NCBI GenBank assembly: GCA_014584635.1 | Contig: JACTML010000174.1 | Location: 1 to 23,169, forward strand | DNA from: Nitrosomonas eutropha | GTDB lineage: Bacteria; Pseudomonadota; Gammaproteobacteria; Burkholderiales; Nitrosomonadaceae | DNA length: 23,169 nucleotides | Direction of reading: 5' to 3' | In this document: positions 7,564 through 14,919 of the stretch, piece by piece | Layout of the letters: every line of letters starts with the position of its first letter | Numbering within the stretch: the stretch's first letter is position 1 | Notes under the pieces: model-generated | What the model was told of the DNA's origin: nothing | Seen by the model: only the letters and a program-made list of their open reading frames with translations | Database searches by the model: none | Translations under genes and position numbers: made by a program

Positions 7564-7743
7564 AGGATCCCCGCGAGTGCCGTCAGGTTACTATCTTGAA
7601 CCTCAGGTTCAAGAGTGGCCGCCCGCCGGCCACATCAGGCGCGCTCTGTAAACAAAGTGCGCACAACAGCGACCATCTGGCTGGCAGCCAGGTACAAAGA
7701 ATTGGTTCAAAGAATGTGAACCTTAACAAACACCGCAGGGAAT
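7564..7743 (-). ncRNA. ssrS: 6S RNA (regulator of sigma-70 RNA polymerase)
   Basis: Read on the - strand, the region has the layout of 6S RNA. The 5' piece CCCTGCGGTGTT (about 7730-7741) pairs with the 3' piece GGCACTCGCGGGG (about 7567-7580) as closing stem. Near the 3' side is the family-typical hairpin CTTGAACC-TGA-GGTTCAAG (7595-7613), as in the Escherichia coli CUUGAACC...GGUUCAAG. Two more self-complementary arms lie inside: 7615-7633 (GTGGCCG/CGGCCAC) and 7676-7690 (CTGGCTG/CAGCCAG). The length, about 180 bases, is normal. 6S RNA mimics an open promoter and holds RNA polymerase-sigma70 in stationary phase. A TATACT lies about 24 bases upstream of the proposed mature 5' end, suiting a processed precursor, but without a good -35. 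No protein frame of note crosses it. Ends are approximate. Confidence 0.85.
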
Positions 7744-7904
7744 AAACTCATTGGGACTGATGCAGTATAAACGAATTTATTCATGATTCGCCTATTCCGT
7801 AAAACATATCAGTCAACCTGAATTTCAATTATTTGATTTTACGCTTAAACGCCGGCATGTCAAAATCATGCTTTCCTGTCACGCCCGATAGCAATCGCAG
7901 AAAA

Positions 7905-7917
7905 TCCGGGAGCCGGA
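7905..7917 (-). terminator. Possible short terminator after the H-NS-like gene
   Basis: On the - strand, just after the stop of the H-NS-like gene, TCCGG-CTC-CCGGA forms a small 5-bp hairpin directly followed by TTTT. The stem is short, so this is a weak call. The remaining bases up to the 6S RNA (about 7744-7904) hold no gene and presumably carry the 6S promoter. Confidence 0.35.
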
Positions 7918-7926
7918 GAGCAATGA

Positions 7927-8229
7927 TTACTTTGCCCCAATCAGGCAATCTTCAATCTTGCCGCCCTTAGCCAGGTATTCTTTCAACCATTTCGGCCTGG
8001 CGCCACCACTCCACGTTTGGCTCGGGTCATTCGGGTTGGCATACCGTGGTATACGCTTTTTGCTGTTACCCGCCAGCCCCAGTTCACTCGCTGTAAATCC
8101 GTAAACCTGAATGGTTTTCCTGATTTCCCTGAGTGCATCCTTACGTTTGCTTTCGAGCAATTCCTTTTTTCTGGCTTGCAGTGCTGCAATCTGATCATCG
8201 ATACCCTGAATTTCTTCAAGACTACTCAT
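7927..8229 (-). CDS. H-NS family nucleoid-associated protein
   Basis: A 100-residue H-NS-like DNA-binding protein. Residues 1-45 are a charged coiled coil (EEIQGIDDQIAALQARKKELL onward) for dimerisation. The C-terminal domain carries the family sequence YANPNDPSQTWSGGARPKW (63-81) followed by LAKGGKIEDCLI. The loop TWSGGARP (72-79) corresponds to the AT-hook-like TWTGRGRxP minor-groove-binding motif of H-NS. Such proteins silence AT-rich, often foreign, DNA and shape the nucleoid. It is a single gene with a GGTGAG-like ribosome site before the ATG at 8229, and it shares a 571-base divergent region with the mrp operon. The loop is GGA rather than GRG in the middle, a common betaproteobacterial variant. 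Many such bacteria have several paralogues, so no gene symbol is given. Confidence 0.9.
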   Translation of the reverse strand: MSSLEEIQGIDDQIAALQARKKELLESKRKDALREIRKTIQVYGFTASELGLAGNSKKRIPRYANPNDPSQTWSGGARPKWLKEYLAKGGKIEDCLIGAK

Positions 8230-8302
8230 TATTTCTCACCATCCATATTTATAATTTTCCAAAGTATAACAATCATACCAATTTCACCTGATACTGCCTT
8301 CC

Positions 8303-8334
8303 TCGATTGAAATCTTGAACAGGTTCTCAATCGA
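8303..8334. repeat. Inverted repeat / hairpin upstream of the H-NS-like gene
   Basis: TCGATTGA (8303-8310) and TCAATCGA (8327-8334) are perfect 8-base inverted arms. The 16-base loop contains a nested GAAC-AG-GTTC. It lies about 75-105 bases upstream of the H-NS-like start and could be an operator or attenuator. There is no T-run to make it a clear terminator. Confidence 0.45.
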
Positions 8335-8536
8335 AGTGTGCAGTATTCACGCAGTAATATTTGCGATTTGTTATCATTATCATCAGCTTACTGCATAAAT
8401 CGGCAGAATAAAAATAAACACGAAATAAAGCAGGCCAGAATACAAAATATTTTTGCAGATGACCTGTCAGGCAAGCGCATAAAAATACCGTAAGCAACCC
8501 ACTGATATTTACATCGGCATGAAATGTCAACTGATG

Positions 8537-8579
8537 GATTAAACTCCTTTAATCAGGAGAATATTTTCAAAATATCCTC
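8537..8579. promoter_or_regulatory. Twin inverted repeats, candidate operator of the mrp promoter
   Basis: Two palindromes lie 2 bases apart. 8537-8554 is GATTAAA-CTCC-TTTAATC, perfect over 7 bp. 8557-8579 is a 23-base near-palindrome with a single central C, arms GAGAATATTTT and AAAATATCCTC, matching at 10 of 11 positions. The second one covers the place where the -35 of the TATAAT at 8582 should be, the position expected for a repressor or activator site. The protein that would bind is unknown. Confidence 0.45.
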
Positions 8580-8581
8580 AG

Positions 8582-8587
8582 TATAAT
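8582..8587 (+). promoter_or_regulatory. Possible -10 box of the mrp operon
   Basis: A perfect TATAAT directly follows the AT-rich palindrome. No TTGACA-like hexamer lies 16-18 bases before it, so the promoter may need an activator. Use of this site would give mrpA a leader of about 205 bases. Confidence 0.35.
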
Positions 8588-8800
8588 CTCAGCAATTTGT
8601 GGCTGTTTCAGGGGTTCTGTCTGTCAGGATATGAACAGCCTGATTGCTTCAGTAATCCGGTAATCATTTTCCCGGTTATCCATCGCATACGGCTGTTACC
8701 CGGTCAAATAACTGTGCAATAAATTATCGGGTAGCCGATTGTTACACTTACCCTGCCGGCAACCCGGTAATATTCATACTGTTTAATTGTTTACCTGAAG

Positions 8801-11719
8801 ATGAATAGTGAAACGCTCCTTCTTCTCCTGATACTGCTGCCTTTTGCCGGAAGCGCTCTGGCAGCACTGTTGCCTGCCAATGCCCGCAATACGGAAGCAT
8901 GGCTGTCGGGATGCGTAACAATCACTGCACTTGCAATCACTATCTGCCTTTATCCATCCATTTCAGAAGGAGAAATACTTCGCTATGAAATTGAATGGCT
9001 GCCCGCAGCGGATCTGAATTTCACGCTCAGAATGGATGGCTTCGCCTGGATGTTTTCAATGCTGGTTACCGGTATCGGTTTTCTTGTAGTGCTCTACGCG
9101 CGCTATTACATGTCTCCTGAAGATCCGGTTCCACGTTTTTTCTCCTTTCTGCTGGCTTTTGCCGGCGCCATGCAAGGAGTCGTTATCGCCGGGAACCTGA
9201 TCTTGCTGGCGATTTTCTGGGAACTGACCAGCATTTTTTCGTTCCTGCTGATCGGTTACTGGCATCACAATGCAGCTGCGCGGGATGGCGCACGCATGTC
9301 ATTGATCATCACCGGAACCGGCGGGCTTTGTCTGCTCGTCGGATTGATCCTTATCGGCTACATTACAGGCAGCTACGATCTTGATCACGTACTGGCCACA
9401 GGCAATACCGTTCGGGAGCATGAACTGTATGTTCCGGTACTCGTCCTGATTCTGCTGGGGGCGCTGACCAAAAGCGCACAGTTTCCGTTTCATTTCTGGC
9501 TGCCCAACGCAATGGCGGCCCCTACGCCGGTATCGGCCTACCTGCACTCAGCCACCATGGTCAAGGCCGGTGTATTTTTGCTGACCCGATTATGGCCAGT
9601 ACTCTCCGGTACCGATGAGTGGTTTTTATTGTTGGGGCTGGCCGGCATGAGCTCGCTGCTGCTCAGTGCCTACTTCGCTATCTTTCAGCAGGACCTGAAA
9701 GGGTTGCTCGCTTACTCAACCATCAGCCATCTTGGCCTGATTACAACACTGCTTAGCTTTGGCAGCCCGCTGGCTGCGGTTGCCGCAATTTTTCACATGT
9801 TAAACCACGCTACGTTTAAGGCTTCCCTGTTCATGGCTGCCGGGATCATTGATCACGAAGCGGGAACACGCGACATGCGCAAGCTGAGCGGACTGTTCCG
9901 CTACATGCCAATTACTGCCACGCTCGCCATGGTAGCCAGCGCTGCCATGGCAGGTGTGCCGCTGCTCAACGGTTTTTTGTCCAAAGAAATGTTCTTTGCC
10001 GAAACTCTGGGGCAACACTCCGGCTCCGCACTGGATAACATATTGCCCTACGTTGCCACAATCGCCGGCGCCTTTTCAGTCACCTATTCCATACGCTTTA
10101 TCCACACGGTCTTTTTCGGAGACAAACCACGAGAGCTCCCCCGCAACCCGCACGAACCTCCGCGCTGGATGCGCTTGCCCATTGAATTTCTGGTACTGGC
10201 CTGCCTGGTTATCGGCATCATTCCCAGCATGACTGTCGGCCCTTATCTGCATACTGCCGTCACTTCGGTATTGCGTGAATACACCCCTCTGTACAGTCTG
10301 GCGATATGGCATGGTATCAATACCCCCCTGATCATGAGTACGACAGCACTTGTCAGTGGAATACTGCTCTATCGGGTTCTACAAAACTATCTCACGCAAA
10401 GCGAAGATGGCCCGCCGGGTATACGACAACTCAAGGGGCAACGGATTTTTGAACGTTCACTGGTTGCGCTCTCCTGGCGATGGGCGCGCTGGATGGAAAA
10501 TCTTTTAGGGACACAGCGTTTACAACCACAACTGTTTTTAGTCGTTTTTATCGCACTGCTCATGGGCAGCTGGCCGTTTCTCAAAACAGGACTTGTTCTT
10601 AATCCGGCAGCCAATACCGCAATAGATCCGGTTTTTGCAGTTCTCTGGGGAATCGGCATTGCCTGCGCACTTAGTGCGGCATACCAGGCTAAATATCATC
10701 GCCTGGCCGCATTGATCCTGATGGGGGGTGCAGGTCTGGTTACCTGCATTACTTTTGTCTGGTTCTCCGCACCTGATCTCGCAGCAACTCAGCTGGTGGT
10801 TGAAATTGTAACGACTGTCCTGATCCTGCTGGGGTTACGCTGGCTGCCCAAAAGACTGGAACAGGTGGATAACGCCACCACATTGACCGCACGAACACGC
10901 CGGCTGCGAGATTTCATACTGGCAGTTGGTTGTGGCACAGGCATGGCGCTCATTGCCTACACAATCATGACCAGTGAAAAATTAACAGAATCCATCGCCG
11001 GATTCTTTCTGGAACACGCTTATTCAGAAGGCGGGGGACACAATGTCGTTAATGTGATTCTGGTTGATTTTCGCGGTTTTGATACATTCGGGGAAATTAC
11101 GGTACTGGGCATTGTCGCGCTGACTGTGTATGCGCTGCTGAGACGCTTTCGGCCAGCTCCGGACAGTATAGAAATTCCTGAACAGCAACGCATACAAAAC
11201 GATTTCGACGATCGCCACCCTGATCGCAAGATTGGGGAAACAGTACACGATTACCTGATGATACCCGCTGTTCTCATGCAATGGATGTTTCCGTTTATCA
11301 TCCTGCTGACCGTTTATTTTTTCCTGCGCGGCCACGATTTACCGGGAGGCGGATTTGCCGCTGGTGTCATCCTGGCGATTGGCTTTCTGCTGCAATACCT
11401 GGCCAGCGGCACGCGCTGGGTGGAAAGCCATCTGCGTATCCTGCCGCTGCGCTGGATGGGCCTGGGGCTGCTGCTGGCCGCACTGACCGGAACAGGCTCC
11501 TGGTTATTTGGATTTCCTTTCCTGACATCCTACGCCACCCATCTGGAAATACCCATGATCGGCACAATCCCCATAACAACTGCCTTGTTTTTTGATCTGG
11601 GCGTACTTTTGCTGGTAGTCGGCGCAACCGCCCTGATGCTGATCGCCATTGCTCACCAATCGATTCGCAGTCATCGTGTGCAAGCCAGCGAATCTGCCAA
11701 AACAGGTGAGGACGGCTGA
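8801..11719 (+). CDS. mrpA: Mrp antiporter subunit A, fused to MrpB domain
   Basis: A 972-residue polytopic membrane protein, the large subunit of the Mrp/Mnh/Sha multisubunit cation/proton antiporter, related to NuoL (ND5) of complex I. Within the first 400 residues are the essential Glu141 in FWELTSIFSFLLIGYW and Lys224 in LGALTKSAQFPFHFWLPNAMAAPTPVSAYLHSAT. These are equivalent to E140/K223 of Bacillus MrpA. After residue 600 comes the MrpA-specific extension, with LVVEIVTTVLILLGLRWLPKR. From about 815 an MrpB (MnhB, PF04039) domain begins with MQWMFPFIILLTVYFFLRGHDLPGGGFAAG. A separate mrpB gene is therefore absent and unneeded, as in other proteobacterial A-B fusions (PhaAB). The stop TGA overlaps the mrpC ATG by 1 base. 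Exports Na+ or K+ in exchange for protons, giving salt and alkali tolerance. Confidence 0.96.
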   Translation: MNSETLLLLLILLPFAGSALAALLPANARNTEAWLSGCVTITALAITICLYPSISEGEILRYEIEWLPAADLNFTLRMDGFAWMFSMLVTGIGFLVVLYARYYMSPEDPVPRFFSFLLAFAGAMQGVVIAGNLILLAIFWELTSIFSFLLIGYWHHNAAARDGARMSLIITGTGGLCLLVGLILIGYITGSYDLDHVLATGNTVREHELYVPVLVLILLGALTKSAQFPFHFWLPNAMAAPTPVSAYLHSATMVKAGVFLLTRLWPVLSGTDEWFLLLGLAGMSSLLLSAYFAIFQQDLKGLLAYSTISHLGLITTLLSFGSPLAAVAAIFHMLNHATFKASLFMAAGIIDHEAGTRDMRKLSGLFRYMPITATLAMVASAAMAGVPLLNGFLSKEMFFAETLGQHSGSALDNILPYVATIAGAFSVTYSIRFIHTVFFGDKPRELPRNPHEPPRWMRLPIEFLVLACLVIGIIPSMTVGPYLHTAVTSVLREYTPLYSLAIWHGINTPLIMSTTALVSGILLYRVLQNYLTQSEDGPPGIRQLKGQRIFERSLVALSWRWARWMENLLGTQRLQPQLFLVVFIALLMGSWPFLKTGLVLNPAANTAIDPVFAVLWGIGIACALSAAYQAKYHRLAALILMGGAGLVTCITFVWFSAPDLAATQLVVEIVTTVLILLGLRWLPKRLEQVDNATTLTARTRRLRDFILAVGCGTGMALIAYTIMTSEKLTESIAGFFLEHAYSEGGGHNVVNVILVDFRGFDTFGEITVLGIVALTVYALLRRFRPAPDSIEIPEQQRIQNDFDDRHPDRKIGETVHDYLMIPAVLMQWMFPFIILLTVYFFLRGHDLPGGGFAAGVILAIGFLLQYLASGTRWVESHLRILPLRWMGLGLLLAALTGTGSWLFGFPFLTSYATHLEIPMIGTIPITTALFFDLGVLLLVVGATALMLIAIAHQSIRSHRVQASESAKTGEDG

Positions 11720-12063
11720 TGGAGCTGATTTTGTCCCTTGGTATTGGCATATTGGCTGGTTCTGGCGTGTGGCTGCTGCTGCGCCCGCGCACCTATCAGG
11801 TTATTATCGGACTGGGATTGCTTTCCTATGCGGTCAATCTGTTTATTTTCAGCGTTGGTCGATTGGTTATGAACAATCCGCCTGTTACACAGGCCGGCGC
11901 CCAGGTTGATTCAGCCACCTTCGCTGATCCGGTGCCCCAGGCATTAATTCTGACAGCCATCGTTATCGGCTTTGCCACAACAGCACTGTTCCTGGTGATC
12001 CTGCTGGCTGCACGCGGCCTGACGGGAACTGATCACGTGGATGGCAAGGAGCCGGATCGATGA
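11719..12063 (+). CDS. mrpC: Mrp antiporter subunit C (NuoK-like)
   Basis: A 114-residue membrane protein homologous to NuoK/ND4L. Three hydrophobic segments are seen, about residues 3-20, 27-47 and 74-98. The family sequence IGLGLLSYAVNLFIFSVGRL is followed by FADPVPQALILTAIVIGFATTAL, the conserved DPxPQALxLTAIVI signature of MrpC/MnhC. It starts in a TGATG overlap with mrpA and ends in an ATGA overlap with mrpD. It is an essential part of the antiporter complex; the short C-terminal tail is polar. Confidence 0.96.
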   Translation: MELILSLGIGILAGSGVWLLLRPRTYQVIIGLGLLSYAVNLFIFSVGRLVMNNPPVTQAGAQVDSATFADPVPQALILTAIVIGFATTALFLVILLAARGLTGTDHVDGKEPDR

Positions 12064-13712
12064 GATTTTCTCCGGAACACCTTGTTATTGCGCCCGTACT
12101 GATCCCGCTCATTGCTGGTGCATTGCAACTTTTCCTCGACGATCGCGGGCGCAAACTGAAGGCAACTCTGTCTGTTCTGGCAACTGTTGCCTTGCTGATC
12201 ATCTCGGTTTGGCTGTTACGTTTCACCTATGTAAACAGTCATGCGAGCGCAGGAAAAATTACAGTTTATCTGCTTGGTAACTGGCCGCCTCCATTTGCAA
12301 TCAACCTGGTACTGGATCATCTGTCGGCCATGATGCTGACCCTGACCGCCACGCTCGCCCTGCCCGCCCTGATATTTTCACTGGGACGCTGGCACAAATC
12401 CGGAGCGCACTTTCACACCCTGTTTCTGTTGTTACTAATGGGCTTGAATGGAGCATTTCTGACTGGAGATCTGTTCAATCTGTTTGTATTTTTCGAGATC
12501 ATGCTGGCAGCCTCTTACGGACTGGTACTGCACGGATCCGGTTTGCTGCGCGTAAAAGCCGGACTGCACTATATCGCCATCAACCTTGTTGCATCCTTCC
12601 TGTTTCTGATCGGAGTGGCGCTGATTTATGGTGTCACCGGCACGCTTAACATGGCTGATCTTGCATTGAAAATTCCGCAGATCAGCGCATCCGGCTACAT
12701 GCTGCTGGAATCCGGCGCGGCTGTTTTAAGCGTGGCTTTTCTGATCAAGGCGGGAATGTGGCCCCTGAGTTTCTGGTTGCCGGCAACCTACGCCGCAGCG
12801 CCCGCACCCTCTGCTGCTATCTTTGCCATCATGAGCAAGGTTGGCATTTACGTACTGCTGCGTCTGACACTGCTTTTCTTTGGAAACAACCCTGATTTTC
12901 CAGATGGGCCAGGAGCACAAATACTATTGTACGGAGGGCTGGCAACCATTGGCTTTGGTACTGTCGGCGTCCTCGCTTCACAAACCCTGGGACGATTTGC
13001 CGGTTTTTCGGTACTGGTTTCTTCCGGCACACTGCTGACCAGTATCGGCCTGGTGCAAACCGGGGTCACTGCCGGCGCATTGTTTTACCTTGTCAGCTCG
13101 ACGCTGGCAATCAGTGCATTGTTCATGCTGATTGAACTGATCGAAAGAGGACAGAATATGGCAGCCAGTGTGCTGGCAGTTACCATGGAAGCCTTTGGTT
13201 ACCAGGATGAGGAAACAGAAAATGAGGAAATCGTCGGAGTAGCTATTCCTCGAACCATTGCTGTACTCGGCACCTGCTTTGCAGCCTGCGCTATTTTACT
13301 GATCGGCTTGCCGCCACTTTCAGGCTTTATTGCCAAATTTGTTATTCTGTCCGCATTGTTCAGCCCTGATACCGCCAGCCAGGCAACCGATATTACCGCG
13401 ATATCGTGGGGGTTCACGGCACTGCTGATTCTTTCCGGGCTCGCCACACTGATTGCCATGAGTCGCTCCGGTATCCATACCTTCTGGGCGCCTTCGGTTG
13501 ATACCATGCTGCCACGGGTGCTGCTGATTGAAATTCTGCCGATTGCAGCCCTGCTGGGTGTGACACTGGTATTGACCATACAGGCCGGGCCGGTCATGCG
13601 ATTTATGGAAGCGACAGCAACCAGCCTGCACGCGCCACACCCTTATATTGAAAAGGTAATGAATACGCCACGTGCAACGGTGTTATCACAACCGGAGGAG
13701 CAGGTGGAATGA
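12060..13712 (+). CDS. mrpD: Mrp antiporter subunit D (NuoM/N-like)
   Basis: A 550-residue subunit related to NuoM/NuoN (ND4/ND2), with about 14 membrane segments. The proton-path residues are Glu146 in DLFNLFVFFEIMLAASYGL and Lys230 in LIKAGMWPLSFWLPATYAAAPAPSA. These match the functionally essential Glu and Lys of MrpD in other species. MrpA and MrpD together form the two ion-translocating modules. A loop about residues 362-395 is rich in acidic residues (DEETENEEIVG), which is unusual inside such a hydrophobic protein and may be a cytoplasmic or periplasmic excursion. Both ends overlap neighbours by ATGA. Confidence 0.96.
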   Translation: MRFSPEHLVIAPVLIPLIAGALQLFLDDRGRKLKATLSVLATVALLIISVWLLRFTYVNSHASAGKITVYLLGNWPPPFAINLVLDHLSAMMLTLTATLALPALIFSLGRWHKSGAHFHTLFLLLLMGLNGAFLTGDLFNLFVFFEIMLAASYGLVLHGSGLLRVKAGLHYIAINLVASFLFLIGVALIYGVTGTLNMADLALKIPQISASGYMLLESGAAVLSVAFLIKAGMWPLSFWLPATYAAAPAPSAAIFAIMSKVGIYVLLRLTLLFFGNNPDFPDGPGAQILLYGGLATIGFGTVGVLASQTLGRFAGFSVLVSSGTLLTSIGLVQTGVTAGALFYLVSSTLAISALFMLIELIERGQNMAASVLAVTMEAFGYQDEETENEEIVGVAIPRTIAVLGTCFAACAILLIGLPPLSGFIAKFVILSALFSPDTASQATDITAISWGFTALLILSGLATLIAMSRSGIHTFWAPSVDTMLPRVLLIEILPIAALLGVTLVLTIQAGPVMRFMEATATSLHAPHPYIEKVMNTPRATVLSQPEEQVE

Positions 13713-14194
13713 GCAGGCTGCTTCCTTACCCGCTGCTTGTCATTTCACTGATTATTACCTGGCTGTTGCTGGCAGGCTTTTCGTTCGGCCAGCTTTTGCT
13801 TGGTTCAATCATCGCTCTGATTGCAGCCTGGACCCTGGCTGCTCTAAGACCAGCGAAACCACGAATCAAGCGCTGGGATCTGCTACCCAAATTGTTCGCA
13901 ATCGTGTTTTACGATATTGTGCGTTCCAATATTGCTGTTGCCAGTATCATCCTGCACGGGGGCAAACGGATCGGGAAATCAAATTTCATGACTATTCCGC
14001 TGGATTTACGCGATCCTACCGGACTGGCTTGCCTGGCTATCATTATTACGAGCACTCCCGGCACCATCTGGGTTGATTACAATTCGGCACGCAGCGTCCT
14101 GACACTGCATATTTTTGACCTGGTTGACGAAGCTGCCTGGCTGAACCTGATCAAGAATCGTTATGAATACCTGTTACGAGAAATATTCGAATGA
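13709..14194 (+). CDS. mrpE: Mrp antiporter subunit E
   Basis: A 161-residue protein with two or three N-terminal membrane helices and a cytoplasmic C-terminal domain typical of MrpE/MnhE (PF01899). Family features are WDLLPKLFAIVFYDIVRSNIAVA, then TIPLDLRDPTGLACLAIIITSTPGTIWVDY and a final LxxHIFDLVDEAAW-like stretch. The gene starts at the ATGA overlap with mrpD, preceded by a good GGAGGAG ribosome site, and overlaps mrpF by ATGA. MrpE supports assembly and activity of the complex and has no counterpart in complex I. Confidence 0.95.
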   Translation: MSRLLPYPLLVISLIITWLLLAGFSFGQLLLGSIIALIAAWTLAALRPAKPRIKRWDLLPKLFAIVFYDIVRSNIAVASIILHGGKRIGKSNFMTIPLDLRDPTGLACLAIIITSTPGTIWVDYNSARSVLTLHIFDLVDEAAWLNLIKNRYEYLLREIFE

Positions 14195-14472
14195 GCATTG
14201 TTATACTTTTCTGGGCCGTCACAATTGCACAAATCGCGCTGGTCATTGCCATGGCACTGGCAGCAGTTCGCATAATCAGAGGACCGCACGCCCAGGATCG
14301 CGTGCTGGGGCTGGATACGCTCTACTGCAATGCCATGTTATTGATGCTGGTTTTCGGCATACGCACCGGAAATTCACTGTATTTTGAAATTTCGCTGATC
14401 ATCGGAGCGCTGGGTTTTGTCGCAACGGTAGCGCTTGCCAAGTTTCTGATGCGCGGGGAGGTTATCGAATGA
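14191..14472 (+). CDS. mrpF: Mrp antiporter subunit F
   Basis: A 93-residue protein with three membrane helices (about 4-24, 38-55, 61-82). The MrpF/PhaF loop IIRGPHAQDRVLGLDTLYCN contains the conserved RGPxxxDRxxxLD motif. The end FVATVALAKFLMRGEVIE is also typical. ATGA overlaps bind it to mrpE and mrpG. It is a required small subunit at the interface of the complex. Confidence 0.95.
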   Translation: MSIVILFWAVTIAQIALVIAMALAAVRIIRGPHAQDRVLGLDTLYCNAMLLMLVFGIRTGNSLYFEISLIIGALGFVATVALAKFLMRGEVIE

Positions 14473-14891
14473 ATCAGGCGACCAATTTACCTGAGTGGGC
14501 TGCGCTGCTCATTGCTGTCTTTCTGATTATTGGCGCCGGATTGACCCTGATCGGTTCTTTCGGACTCTATCGCCTGCGCAGTTTCTATGATCGTATCCAC
14601 GCACCAACATTGGGAACCAGCTGGGGAACTGCTGGCATTGTGATCGCTTCCATAATCTATTTCAGCGCGATAGAAGCACAGCTTGTGCTGCATCAATTGC
14701 TCATTGGTGCATTCGTAACGGTGACCACACCTGTAACCTTTATATTGCTCAGTCGCGCCGCGCTGTACCGCGACCGGGCAAAAAACAGCCCGGAGGTTCC
14801 GCCATTGGATCTACCAGACAACACCCCGGCACCCATTCCCCAAAATGAACAGACTGTTCACCACGACGACACATCTGCTGGAAAACCATAA
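14469..14891 (+). CDS. mrpG: Mrp antiporter subunit G
   Basis: A 140-residue protein with three membrane helices and the MrpG/MnhG (PF03334) pattern SFGLYRLRSFYDRIHAPTLGTSWG, where RxxxxYxRIHAxT is conserved. The last 40 or so residues (RAKNSPEVPPLDLPDNTPAPIPQNEQ onward) are a proline-rich polar tail predicted to be disordered. It is the last gene of the operon, ending only 28 bases before the stop of the convergent ABC permease gene. No classical terminator hairpin is evident between the two stops, so the transcripts may overlap. Confidence 0.95.
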   Translation: MNQATNLPEWAALLIAVFLIIGAGLTLIGSFGLYRLRSFYDRIHAPTLGTSWGTAGIVIASIIYFSAIEAQLVLHQLLIGAFVTVTTPVTFILLSRAALYRDRAKNSPEVPPLDLPDNTPAPIPQNEQTVHHDDTSAGKP

Positions 14892-14919
14892 TCAGCTTGT
14901 CACGGATAAACCGGCTGTT

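Larger units (their letters stand above)
8230..8800. other. Divergent intergenic region between the H-NS-like gene and mrpA
   Basis: 571 bases with no convincing reading frame. It is AT-rich in its left and middle parts. It contains a hairpin at 8303-8334, two adjacent inverted repeats at 8537-8579, a TATAAT at 8582-8587, and a leader of about 200 bases before mrpA. In the leader, CCGGT(A/T)AT-type words recur at 8657-8667, 8672-8683 and 8764-8777, with a looser CCCGGTCAAAT near 8699-8709. GGCTGTT...AACAGCC could form a 7-bp stem around 8602-8642. Whether these are operators, an RNA switch or chance cannot be told from one sequence. Confidence 0.6.

Noticed and set aside
8588..8800. Known sodium riboswitch upstream of mrpA
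   Set aside because: I could not line up the leader with any riboswitch consensus I can recall; kept only as a possible unknown element.
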